Position numbers and translations under genes: made by a program. From Clavulina sp. PMI_390 (Eukaryota; Basidiomycota; Agaricomycetes; Cantharellales; Hydnaceae): a stretch of 15,293 nucleotides of DNA. Where the stretch lies: contig WIDE01000190.1 of the NCBI GenBank assembly GCA_015039315.1, forward strand, positions 5,332-20,624, written 5' to 3'. Of the stretch, positions 1-9,038 are shown one piece after another (within the stretch, counting starts at the first letter, position 1; every line of letters begins with the position of its first letter). The notes below the pieces were generated by a model. The model did not search any database, had not been told where the DNA came from, and saw only the letters and a list, made by a program, of their open reading frames with translations.

Positions 1-2770
1 GTGAAACCACGCGCACACATCACTAGCCTGCAGAGCGCTAGGCTAGAGGACTGCCTTGTTGCCGTAAAGAACTTCCCAGGTATGGAGATGACCTGTATTG
101 ATTCCTGAAGAACGTTCTGAGACTCAAATTCCGATTCAAGGACTCCTCTGTTACAAGTCATATGGAAAGAGGCTTATCTACAATCCCTGCAGGACAAATT
201 ATCCAATAAACTGAAACGCCAACTCGTGCGCTTTGGCAGAGTGATCCAATTGTCAGTGTCAATCGGGTCCAGAATGGCACGAATCAGTCGTAATATAGAG
301 GGATATATTGAACTCGTTCACGCTCGTATGAAAAAAGTGGTCTAGTATGCATTGGCGCCCAACAGGCACAGAATGGTAGAGGAGTAAACTAGCAAAGCCA
401 CAGCGGAAGTGGTAGGAACAACTCTCTAGAAACGCAACTTTATTGTTGATAGTGGCAGAAACCACCAAAATGGGAACCAGTGGCTCCGGTCGATGGCGGG
501 GGAACCCAAATGCAGTATTGGATCGTTTATTGGCGGCTACTCCATTCCCAGCACACCAAACAGGGAAGGCAAACGAGAGGTATGTGATCAAGGGGAGCTA
601 AAGCAGACATTGGAGCATGTAGGTCAGGTAAGGGTCAAAAGCATTAACATATGGACTATGAGGATTCAGTCAGGTGCGCTTGTATCGCTTGGAGCGAGTA
701 TATCCACACGGCGGCTAAGCAAAAGAGAGACGTATTTTTGATAATGTATCTTGTCGTAGAAGACGAGCGAAGTGAAAAGGGAGAGACTTTCTCGGCTAGA
801 ATGCCCACGTGGATTAAGCATGTACTGATCCTATCCCGTGTGCAGAATTGATATGAGCGCCAATGAGACGCGAAAAAGACGACAATTCGACAGGGAAAAT
901 CACCTCGGAAGTCTCGCAGCTAGGACCAAGCGCTGGCAGCGAATAGCGCTCGAGAGAGACACGCTTGTCGTCGGCGGTTGTGGGCAAGGTTGAACAGTAA
1001 CAGCTACTTAGAGAGAAACCCCGCAACGCAATGGTGATTACATACCAGTCGAAGCCCGTTGCCGTTGATACTGAGGAGCTCTCGCGAGTTGGTGTAGCCG
1101 TCCGAGCACCACTGGAGAGAGAAAGCGCGGGAACGGTCGAGCTGGGAGTCTGACGGAACGAATGAAATGGCTGTTAGGTGGTGGAGATCAAGTTATGCAA
1201 TCAGATGTCGCTAGCATAGTTGAACGCTCAACGGTAGAACAACCCAACATAGGTCTCACCGCGGGGTCAAGAGAGTGCGATGCAGCTGTTGTAGGATGGC
1301 AGTCTGCCTTGACGATGAGAGGGCCATCGATAGTTGCGTCTGTTGCACGTTTACAGCAGCCGCATGGCCCGAAACAAGCTAGAGTTGAGAGAGAGCAAGC
1401 GCCGATTGTTGAGGTGAAGCGGAAAAGTAGGCGATCTTCACGGAGCGTGGGTCGCCCTGGACGCGGTGGTAGCACCAGAACACTCCGGCGATATATATCA
1501 ATGGGCGACGCGCTGATCAGAGGAGCATACTGGGGGGACTCAGCGAGGCGTCTATCGTCGACAGCACATTATAGAAAGGACATCGTTTGGGAAGGGTGGA
1601 AGATGGATGATGGAGTTGATTGTTCCAGGAAGGATCGCATGAGCGAGCTATCAAAAGAAGGATAGGGTTGTGCCTGTACGTGATGGATGATGAACGAGGA
1701 GAAGGAATCAGACGGCATAAGGTTAGAGAATCGAGAGCATATAGCGGAGACAGCACACCTCAATCCGAGAAGCAAGGCCAGTCCTGATAAGGCGAGCTTT
1801 GACCCCGACAGCGCGCATACAGCTAAGGAGGAGTAATTCTGAGATGTGTTACGACACGATCGATATGGTGTCATGCACAGGGCGAACCGTTGGCGAGGAT
1901 GCACTATGGCTGAAGACGACGACGATGGATTGTGCATTTCCAGGGATGAAGGTTCTTTCGCGCCCACGAGAGAGGCATTTAGCCTGATTCGGGAGATGCT
2001 GTCGCACAGATTCCTACATCAGCCGAACCAGATGCCGTAGTGACCGGTTCCAAGCAGGAAGCAATGATTAGAGCGTGATAGTTTTGACAAGGTGAAGCAG
2101 GCAATACTCAAGAGAGTTTCTACACAAGAGAGACACCCCGCGAAAGTCAGAATGAAAGATGTAGAGCGGGAAGAAGAGCCTGGGTCTCGTTGCTAGTGAC
2201 GTGTGGTCTCGTCGAAATGGATGAGAAGTGTTGGTCGATTGATATCGGGGCCGAAAGTCCGACACCCTCAAGGTTTCTCTCCATCCACGGAGAATCCACT
2301 CAAGTACCCTGGTGCTTTCGCCGCGACCCTTTCGCCCTCATGACGTTCCTAAGGATCTTCTCCACGCGCGAGCATGGCGGCTGACATTACCTAGTCGGAA
2401 AGTATCGTGCTCAAGCCTGGTAGTAGTTGCGTTCACATCCTTGAGTGGACAGCTAGCGAACAAACATGTGCGACGACTCTGCACGCTATGAATACTTAGA
2501 TCGCCAACGCACCAGCGTACATCTTCCTCACTGGAAATCACATCTACACCGTTGCAGGGCCCTTGCTGAGTCGTTCTGTACCTGAACACCTGTCAGGCGG
2601 TAACGCCATGATGCTACATGCTCACTCAGAGTTTTCGCATCGGCCACTAATTACTCGATCGTTTCCGCGCCCGCCCACTTTGTAGCATCCTTATGGGACG
2701 GGAAAGCAGACCTATGTCACCTCGTGCGTCTATCGTTTGAGGCATCATCGTGATGAGGGTTGTCACTGAC
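1..2770. other. Long stretch with no supportable gene
   Basis: About 2.8 kb in which I find no recognisable domain and no chain of exons that keeps frame. Open frames exist on both strands (for example 1162-1665 on +, 1569-1967 on -), but they overlap one another, have erratic composition and lack familiar motifs. The + strand is purine-rich in places (GAGAGA tracts around 950-1150 and 1380-1450). A frame on + from about 124 to 345 is open and would give a charged helix-like peptide, but it has no clear start and I do not recognise it. CpG is ordinary here, so this part did not undergo the depletion seen at 4308-5222. It is probably intergenic DNA or very old repeat. Confidence 0.5.
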
Positions 2771-3683
2771 ATGATTTGGATTGGATATCGTTGCTCGCCT
2801 CTACTTCTAGTGCTCCATACGGATTCTACATTTGGGGCATCGTCCACCTGCTCCCACTGGACTACATCATCTACCAGTTCACCGCCAACGGCAAGAGGAC
2901 CATCATCGACGGCATCTCTTGGCGCTTCCCTCTGCTGCTCGTCCTCAACGCCATTTACGTCTGGGTCAACGGCCACTATGTTGTTGCTTTCATCTTCACT
3001 CTCCTCGTGAGCTCTGCTGTCCTCCATATCTATTACGTCGTCAAGAAGGGCCATGCTAGCGAGAACCTTGGGAACGAACGTGAGTCATCGCCGTGCCTGT
3101 CTAATTCCATTTTAATTCGGTCGTCGCAGCTTCGCTTCCTCCCTGTGGCCTTCTTTTCGCTCTTTCGTCGTCTCGAGCATTAATGAAGCGACTCGCTGAC
3201 ATTGATCCTCTTCAACAGTCTTCATTCAAGCCTGTACCACGACTGAATAACTGTCTTCGTCGTCATCGCAGCCTTCGAGGCCATTGGTGTCAATGCCGCC
3301 GCTCACAAGGCCTCGATTGGTACCAAGGTGCCATCGCTATCTCATGGTCGCTCTGGGCGATCTTCGCCGGTGAGCTCGCCCCTATTGTTGGTTCTCTACA
3401 TCTGACTGATAACTAATACACGCTTGCCTGTTTATCATATGTATGTTTGATATACTCTTGCCTTGATCCGAGTAACCTACTAGCGCCTTCATCCACTGGT
3501 CTGCCTTTACTTTCGCCTTCCTCTCACTCTTCTCCGGCTTCTTCGGTGCGTGCCAGGCCGGTTTTCCTCTACGACGAGGAGCGTGCGCCTCTTGTAGGCA
3601 GCTCATCCTACACGCCTCCCTCACTGCCGATCGGCCTGATGGTTGAATATCATGACGGGTGGGTGTGTCGGTGCGGCGACTAG
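2771..3683 (+). pseudogene. Broken gene for a multi-pass membrane protein of unknown function
   Basis: Three exon-like blocks, about 2771-3079, 3219-3369 and 3484-3683, are separated by introns with gtgagt/gtgagc donors and cag/tag acceptors. Block 1 has three hydrophobic segments (around [20 protein letters not shown] and [10 protein letters not shown]) and ends in a charged loop. Block 2 has two (VFVVIAAFEAIGV, AIAISWSLWAIFAG) and block 3 one (FIHWSAFTFAFLSLFSGFF), followed by an acidic tail containing DEERAPL. The gene is dead by several lesions. The block 1 frame has no in-frame ATG, but the ATG at 2771 would join it if one base were restored just after it (inference). Block 2 starts in one frame and resumes in another near 3225-3232. 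A TGA lies at 3244-3246 where the frame suggests Trp. The two hydrophobic segments of block 2 abut near 3318-3330 with a frame change, as if an internal piece were deleted. Block 3 changes frame near 3545 before the acidic tail. It resembles fungal multi-spanning hypothetical proteins; I cannot name the family. Confidence 0.75.
3080..3218 (+). other. Intron 1 of the membrane-protein pseudogene
   Basis: The donor gtgagt at 3080 and the acceptor ttcaacag ending at 3218 bound 139 nt, with a possible branch point gctgac near 3195. The hydrophobic coding sense stops at the donor and resumes just after the acceptor. This supports a once-spliced fungal gene over a retrotransposed copy. Confidence 0.6.
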
Positions 3684-3842
3684 TTTTAGCTGTCTGTGTA
3701 AATATACCTTGTGCACATCTCCCTTCACCGCAATGAGATAAAACGTTTTCTGATTCTATCATGCGACTGAGATGTAGCCTCATTGAATGAATAATCACTC
3801 GTCCGAGCCAGTTCTGAGACTATTTTGGGAGCGGATAAATCC

Positions 3843-4483
3843 TCATAAATTTGAGACACCATAGCCATTATCACGGTTGGCTCGTGTGCAATTGTAAAAT
3901 AATGCGGTGGCGGTCCACCTCCTGAAGTCACCAATAGTGACTCGCGTTTGCGCGGCTGGTCCTACTTGTTGCTCATCCTCATCCTCTTCCACGTCCTCCC
4001 CATCCGCGATAAGAGCTCGCTTCCAGTATCAGTATTGATATCTTCATCCTTCCAATCGTTGCTGAGCTCCACGATCCTTTTCACATAGTCTTCCACCACT
4101 CTCCACCACCGCATTGGGGTTATAACACCGTGTAACTCATCTCCCCACTTAATTGGCTGGAAGTCCACTCTTAGTGATTTTCCTGCTTTTGCCCTCTTTC
4201 CTTCAAAGATGACCAGAATATCTTCCCCTTCTCATCTGGAAGTGTATAAAAGCTCCTGTCCAGGTGGGATTTTGTACGGGATACCAGTGGAGTTGAATTA
4301 TATAACGAAGCAGGTGGAGGCAGTGAAGGTTGAGCTAGAAGGGCTAAGCATGAAGCTAGCAGTTGTACAGAAGGTATTGCTGGAAACCTTGCTAACCAAG
4401 GCTGCATCAAGGCTGCAGCAGGCTGATGTGAAACTGCAGCTATTGTAAGACCACTGAGACAGATATGATATGGCTACAAACAA
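3843..4483 (-). pseudogene. Decayed coding fragment with in-frame stops and a frameshift
   Basis: One frame on the minus strand runs from 4483 to 3962, interrupted only by TAA at 4298-4300 and TGA at 4232-4234. The part after the TGA reads as a sensible soluble protein: EDILVIFEGKRAKAGKSL, then a WGDELHGVITPMRWWRVV stretch, then an acidic/basic helix ending near DWKDEDINTDTG. Around 4000-4030 the better frame shifts by one base and gives an acidic run (DVEEDEDEQ) followed by RVTIGDFRRW, ending at TGA 3843-3845. The upstream part is Ser/Thr-rich. A TGA could derive from CGA by C-to-T change, which suits the CpG loss next door (inference). I do not recognise the family. It may be a separate gene or the 3' part of the gene at 4565-5584, because a good intron (gtgagc donor, ttgac branch, ttcacag acceptor) lies between about 4495 and 4564. 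Confidence 0.4.
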
Positions 4484-5222
4484 AACTCTAGTCTGAACCT
4501 GTGAAATTCTTGGTCAACTCTCAAAACAAACTCTACCTTTAAAAATCACAATGTCAATTTTGGCTCACTCTAGAGGGTGAATGGTGATCAAATACTTGCC
4601 ACAGGATGCTGTATTTGGTTGTGGTGAACAATCTGACTTATGCTTCCAAATATAGGTTTCAGTTCTACCCATGTCATACCATACCAATAATAGAACTACT
4701 CCAATAGAGATTGAACATCTACATCCTTTTGTGCCATTAAATATATGTAAATCAACAATCTTGTGTATGCTGGAGCTCCTCAGTGCAATTGTCAAAAAGG
4801 AATCTCCTCTCAGCTGGGGAATGTATTGCAAGTGAAGAGTCATTGGCACTCTGCATATGGAAATGAAGGTGATTTTTCATGATGTTGAAACATCCTTGGA
4901 GCATAACACCATTAGAGAAGCCTTTGCTGAGACTGAAGCTTTTACTCTGCTTGCTGTCCTCAAAGAACTCCTGGATGCATGGAATGGTGCAATTGGATCA
5001 GTGGAATCAGGGGATGTGCCAGTGAGGAGGGATGAAAGAGACTGATAAATCCCCTTAAGAACAGGTAGAGTATTCTCAGGAGGTACACCATAAAACCTGA
5101 TTAGTTTAGCAATGACATGAATTGGGGGTGGAGAAATAGCACACTGGATGGGTGCTAATGAAAACTTAATTTGCTCAATGTTGTTTTGCTGTCTGAGGCT
5201 GCTTGACATGGATGCAATTCTC
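4308..5222. other. CpG-free tract (915 bp)
   Basis: Reading every base from 4308 to 5222, I find no CG dinucleotide on either strand, while TG and CA are frequent. The flanking CpGs are at 4306 and 5223. At this tract's moderate GC content several tens would be expected by chance. Neighbouring stretches (2640-3700, 8100-9100) are CpG-rich. Such loss is the usual trace of 5-methylcytosine deamination in fungal repeats and silenced DNA; that cause is inferred. Confidence 0.85.
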
Positions 5223-5584
5223 CGCAGAATCCCATAATGCAAAGCAGAAACAACTGGCTCCCAGGCTGAGAACGCCAATTTAGCTCAAATTCTGCTGAGG
5301 AGCCAGGTGGAGGCTTAGTGACTGAATGGCAAGCAGTGGCAGCCCATTGAAAGAAGGTGCCTGCTTTCCCAATCACAACTTTGTATCCACTCCTGATGGA
5401 GTGGCTCTAAGATTGTTTGTGGGAAGATACTTGCATTTTGTGCACCTACATTAGCATATTTAGTGGGCAGATCACTAGCAGTCTCACCCAATTCATATAT
5501 TTTATTTTCTTACGTTGTGCACACCCGGAAAGACAATGGGCAATGATCTACAATAGCAGGAGGATCCAGGGATTTGTCCGTCAT
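4565..5584 (-). pseudogene. Unrecognised three-exon gene, complete frame except one TGA
   Basis: Exons on the minus strand are 5514-5584, 5323-5474 and 4565-5265. Joined they give 924 nt, exactly 308 codons, starting at ATG 5584. The only fault is TGA at 4877-4879 (codon 204); the same frame then continues for about 100 codons to TGA 4565-4567. Exon 1 begins MTDKSLDPPAIVDHCPL. Exon 2 contains IFPQTILEPLHQEW, SCDWESRHLLS and the Cys/His pair MGCHC. Exon 3 contains WEPVVSALHYGILRR, PPPIHVIAKLIRFYGVPPEN, then after the TGA MTLHLQYIPQLRGDSF and a Cys-containing GCRCS. Intron 1 (5475-5513) is only 39 nt and intron 2 (5266-5322, 57 nt) has a weak gtcact donor, so the splice model is provisional. 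A CGA-to-TGA change would explain the stop, since the region is CpG-free, but this is inference. The upstream frame stays open to about 5620, so the 5' end may be cut by repeat C1. No domain family recognised. Confidence 0.55.
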
Positions 5585-5639
5585 TGCTCCAACAACATAT
5601 TTCCAATAGGTGCGGGGCCATCAACCAACGCTCTTGTAA

Positions 5640-6365
5640 ACCACTGGAAAATCATTCCACGCCCCCCGTGCCACTGCATTTTATCTTATCACGCAGATCA
5701 CTCGTTTTATCTTTGGATCATTCGTTTCGTCTTATCTTTTATCAGCAGAATCTATTGTTTTGCCGTCCCCTCCTTATTTGGTGTGTTTCTCTGAGTGTCT
5801 CTAAACACTATTTCTTTACTTCCTCCTCCATTTCATTCACGATTTCTAAACAGAAACTTGAGTTTGACTCGTATCATATAGTCGCATATGATTCCTTGTT
5901 TGGATGTTATAACTTTGGAAAAACCCCATTCCTTGTATTTCATCCCTCTTCCCACTCACTACAATTTCCCATTGGAAATTGGTTAATTTGACCCCTCCTT
6001 CTTTAAACCATTCTTATATACATTCATTACGCTTTCCCAGTTCGTTTCCTGTTTCACTTTCTCATGTTCTGCCTCATGGCCTCCCCATGGTCTGAAGACC
6101 CCAGAACTAATTTTCTCCCTTTTTCTTCCTACTATTTTCCGTACTCGTAGTATAAATACGACCCGTAAGTAGTTAGAAATTGGTGTGTTTGCAATATCAC
6201 TCTATTTCTTTGTTAACACCCAAGTGCCCAACCTACCAGCCTTATATTCAGCCCAAACGTCACCTCAGAAATCATTCCTGTGCGATTATACCTCTGCAGT
6301 TGACTAGACGAGAGAGATCTCCAGGTAGGCTAATATCTGAACAGCTTGCCCACTATGGTCTGTCA
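5640..6365 (+). repeat. LTR-like dispersed repeat, copy C1
   Basis: This stretch matches 14572-15293 in the same orientation over about 720 bp, as islands of near identity separated by diverged sequence. Matching landmarks in order are a CACG...CCCCGTG start, a TCCTCCATTTC...GATTTCTA block (about 5820-5850), GTCGCATATGATTCC (about 5881-5895), the TATA-box block around 6146-6195 and GACTAGACGAG (about 6302-6312) near the end. It has no coding capacity. A conserved TATA box followed by a conserved downstream block is what an LTR (U3-R) would show, but I cannot see target-site duplications or a partner polyprotein. C1 lies between two minus-strand genes and may cut the 5' end of the gene at 4565-5584. 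Confidence 0.75.
6146..6163 (+). promoter_or_regulatory. Conserved TATA box of repeat C1
   Basis: TATAAATA at 6151-6158 sits in a block shared with copy C2 (TATAAATA at 15086-15093), flanked by CGTAG on the left and CGACC on the right in both. It is one of the best conserved parts of the repeat, which suggests it is or was the element's own promoter, reading rightward. Confidence 0.5.
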
Positions 6366-6778
6366 GACTTTGTATCAGTATCCAGTGCTCTGCATGCCAC
6401 ATCCAGCTTAAGCCTTCTGAATCCTTCATTTGGCACTTGTTAAACTCTCCCGGATTGATGAATTGAATCATAATTTATTTTGCCTATTCGCTACTAAGCT
6501 AAGTACAGCGTTTTCTACATACATTCTACTCGTCATTTGCAATCCTACAGATGGGGGGTTTATCTGCTGAATCCAGAGTTTTTCTTCCAACAATGCCAGT
6601 TTCCCTGATGGCCCTTGGTTCAGTAACTGTGGGCCCATGGAGAATGAGCCAATGGTTGATATTTTGTACAACTAAAAATGAGCACCCTGGGTGCTAGAAT
6701 TTCATACAACAGGGTGTCGAGAGGACTTTACAGAAGCAAGCCACTGACACTGATACCAGGATTAACAATGGTTAGCAC
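6366..6778. other. Gap downstream of the kinase gene, no gene seen
   Basis: This interval lies between repeat C1 and the stop codon of the FHA-kinase gene. A minus-strand frame (6468-6671) opens without an ATG. I could not join it in frame to the last kinase exon, although gtatga at 6790 followed by TGCTAAC resembles a donor and branch point. It likely holds the kinase 3' UTR. CpG is sparse here as well. Confidence 0.35.
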
Positions 6779-8793
6779 TCAAGAGTCATACATATTAGCA
6801 ATGAGCCAAGGGTGTTGTAGAGCTTGCTGAATTGAGAGCCGGATATTGGGATTAACCTCCAGCATGGCATGAATCCACTCTTGGGCTATTGTATGGTTGG
6901 ACAGAAGTCAATGATAGTAAGAATGCTGTTGGGCTGAATCTGCTGTTCATAGCACACCTTCTTGCGATACAGGGAGGTTGAGGAAGTCATCAATATCATA
7001 TTCATGACGACAGAAATGCCTGTGAAGGTCATTGCGCCCACTCAACCTAAAATGCTAGGTCAAAGAGCAATAAGAATATGATGCTAAAAAGATGAATACA
7101 TGTCATAGACTGTGACCCCCATACTCCAGCTATCCACCTTGAGGTTGTAACCAATGGATTGATCAAAGAGTTCTGGGGCCATGTAAGCTGGAGAGCCATT
7201 AACAGTCTGAGCAAAAAAGACTATTGGGTTAGTGTGCTTAAACTGCATCAGAAAATTGGCTAAAAGCTGACTTTGACAAAATCCTGGCTATCAACCATTT
7301 CTGCTACATCAAATCCAGCAATCTTTGGGGACCCTGTTGCTGTGATAAGGATATTCTGTCAGGAATGAGTGAGTCAAGCTGGGATAATCAGTGCAGTTTA
7401 GTGATCAATCTACCTCAGGCTTCAAGTCACGATGAGCTATCCCCACTGAGTGGATGTACTGCAAATCAGGGATTAGTACAAAGCTTGTGCCAGTCCGGTT
7501 GATGCGCATACGGCTAGGCCATCGCCCACTAAGCAGGTCAATGCCTTTGTCTCTTGCTCACCTATAGGAACATAAGACATGATTTGCTTAGTCATTGCAG
7601 GAAGATGTTTGCATTTATTCTTACTCATATGAGAGCCAGGTCGATTACGAATGTGCTGCCGTAAATTTCCACCAGTGACCCATTCCATCACAATGACTGG
7701 CGCAGATAAAGATTTGAGCAACAATTGACAGAAATAGGGGACATACTAACAAACCGATTGTGAATCTTCATACTGGTCAATGAAGCTCACAACATTTGGC
7801 TATATCAGCCCAATGCGAGAGTAGGTTAGCCAGAAAAAATGATTGGAAATAGATGGGAAACTAACATGATGAAGTCTCATCAGCTTACCCGCTTCCATCT
7901 TCATGTAGAAGGGAAAGCTTGACCACGAGGGAAATTCTGTCTTCTTAATCTGTTTTACAGCCACCAGCTCTCCGGTAATTCGATGACTCCCCTCATACAT
8001 GGTGCCAAGTACATTTGTGTCTAGCATCCTAAGTTTCAAATAACGCTTGCCAAAGGCACCCCAATCTGCTTCGTCCTACAGGAGGTATGGAGACGGGAAG
8101 CTGGTGTTAGTAAGCTGGTGCATAGAAATGCCAGTTGTCAGCAGAGGAGAATCAGACAAACAGGGTCGAGGCCAGGACGGTGGAATATGAAGCGAATGTC
8201 GCGGCGGCCAAAATTATTTCGCCGCCCAAGCTGGATTTCCGACCCACTAATGAGATTGCAGCGTCCGCCTTTGCCAATCAACCGGTTGTTGACCTGAAAG
8301 AATGGCAAGAGAATGGCCACTGTTCAGTACGTCATCTAAGAAGAAACGGATAAAGATTTACATAGGTGCCATTTGTTGAGTGGTCTGCAATGTTCACGAT
8401 ATCATCATCAGGTAAGTATGAGATAGTGCAGTGTCTCCCAGAGATGATCCCGTTGCTGATAATGATGTCGCATTCCGGACTTCTTCCGATCGAGTATTCA
8501 CGACGCGGAACCTTACACTCAAACTGGGAAAGGCCGCTCACGCAGGGATCCAGCCGACCCCAGATCAAGGAGCTCTCGTTCGCGGGGTCAACGTGTTTCT
8601 CAACTCGTCTCAGCGCGCTCATTACGGGATTCGAGGGTTCCCGAGAACTTGTCGCATTTTTGGTATCGCCAGGTCCTTTGTCGGGCAGTGATGTAACGAC
8701 GGTGATGGCCCCACCATCGATCGAGGGTGCTGGGAGGATGACAGGCCCTATTTGTCCATCTTCGGAGTCGTGGGGCTGCTTCAAAGGAGTCAT
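6779..8793 (-). CDS. FHA-domain protein kinase, Chk2/Rad53-like, probable pseudokinase
   Basis: Eleven exons: 8362-8793, 8162-8293, 7866-8075, 7751-7799, 7562-7696, 7512-7528, 7414-7458, 7272-7355, 7100-7206, 6958-7046 and 6779-6885. They total 1407 nt and give 468 residues with every junction in phase. The FHA domain (about residues 78-185) has its key residues: GR at 103-104, SGRH at 118-121, NGT at 141-143, then VNNRLIGKG. The kinase domain (about 200-462) keeps VAVK (Lys229), the alpha-C Glu249, HRDLKPEN (334-341), MAPE (377-380), DSWSMGV and a final RLS-HPWL. But the metal-binding DFG reads GFD (354-356), and the Gly loop reads DTNVLG (207-212) instead of GxGxxG. Length and order match single-FHA checkpoint kinases (Cds1, Chk2, Dun1), which bind phosphothreonine partners after DNA damage. 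The N terminus has only one SQ and no TQ, so no SQ/TQ cluster. The intact FHA with an altered active site suggests a binding or regulatory role (inference). The weakest splice is the 33-nt intron 7529-7561. Confidence 0.82.
7512..7528 (-). other. 17-nt microexon of the FHA-kinase gene
   Basis: Downstream of this block is a canonical 53-nt intron (7459-7511) with donor gtatgc, branch TACTAAT and acceptor ttgcag. Upstream is a 33-nt gtgagc...cttag interval. Including the block gives GDGLAYIHSVG, the expected kinase helix-E sequence just before HRD, and keeps the frame. Skipping it breaks the frame. The 33-nt intron is shorter than fungal introns usually are, so the upstream boundary may be misplaced. 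Confidence 0.5.
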
Positions 8794-8978
8794 TCGAAGT
8801 ATTCAGAAGTCAGCCACGGCAGGGCCGAAGATTGATCACAAGCAGGCGGCAAGGTCTCGGTGACGTTGGGGTTTATTTGTCTGGCGCCAAACATAGAAAG
8901 TGAATGTCTTGCCGATGTACCGCCGATGGCAATCGCACGGTGGCGAGAAAATCTTTTCATGCCGCTTAATACGTCCAT
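8790..8978 (-). other. 62-codon upstream ORF overlapping the kinase start
   Basis: An ATG-started frame at 8978 ends in TGA at 8790-8792. That TGA overlaps the kinase ATG (8791-8793) as ATGA. The predicted peptide has no recognisable domain. It could be a regulatory uORF permitting termination-reinitiation, an N-terminal extension joined by an unseen intron, or chance. The spacing is what makes it notable; transcription through here is not shown by the sequence. Confidence 0.3.
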
Positions 8979-9038
8979 GTCAGCTAGGGCCCTCGATCGA
9001 CCGAGTTGGGTCAGATCAGGTGCCCGATCTGAGGGTGA

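Noticed and set aside
1162..1665. 167-codon open frame on +
   Set aside because: No recognisable domain, composition looks random, frames on the opposite strand overlap it, and it has no splice partners.
4209..4448. 79-codon open frame on + with a helical, coiled-coil-like pattern
   Set aside because: It competes with a minus-strand frame that continues into better protein-like sequence; absence of CpG and C-to-T bias can keep frames open by chance.
6468..6671. Possible extra 3' exon of the FHA-kinase gene
   Set aside because: It has no ATG, and no donor/acceptor pair I tried joins it in phase to the last kinase exon; the kinase domain already ends naturally at HPWL plus eight residues.
8366..8863. 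165-codon open frame on +
   Set aside because: It is antisense to the first FHA exon, whose minus-strand frame has clear FHA motifs.
9011..9032. Small inverted repeat TCAGATC...GATCTGA before repeat A
   Set aside because: A seven-base stem is expected by chance in a window this size, and it is absent before copy B.
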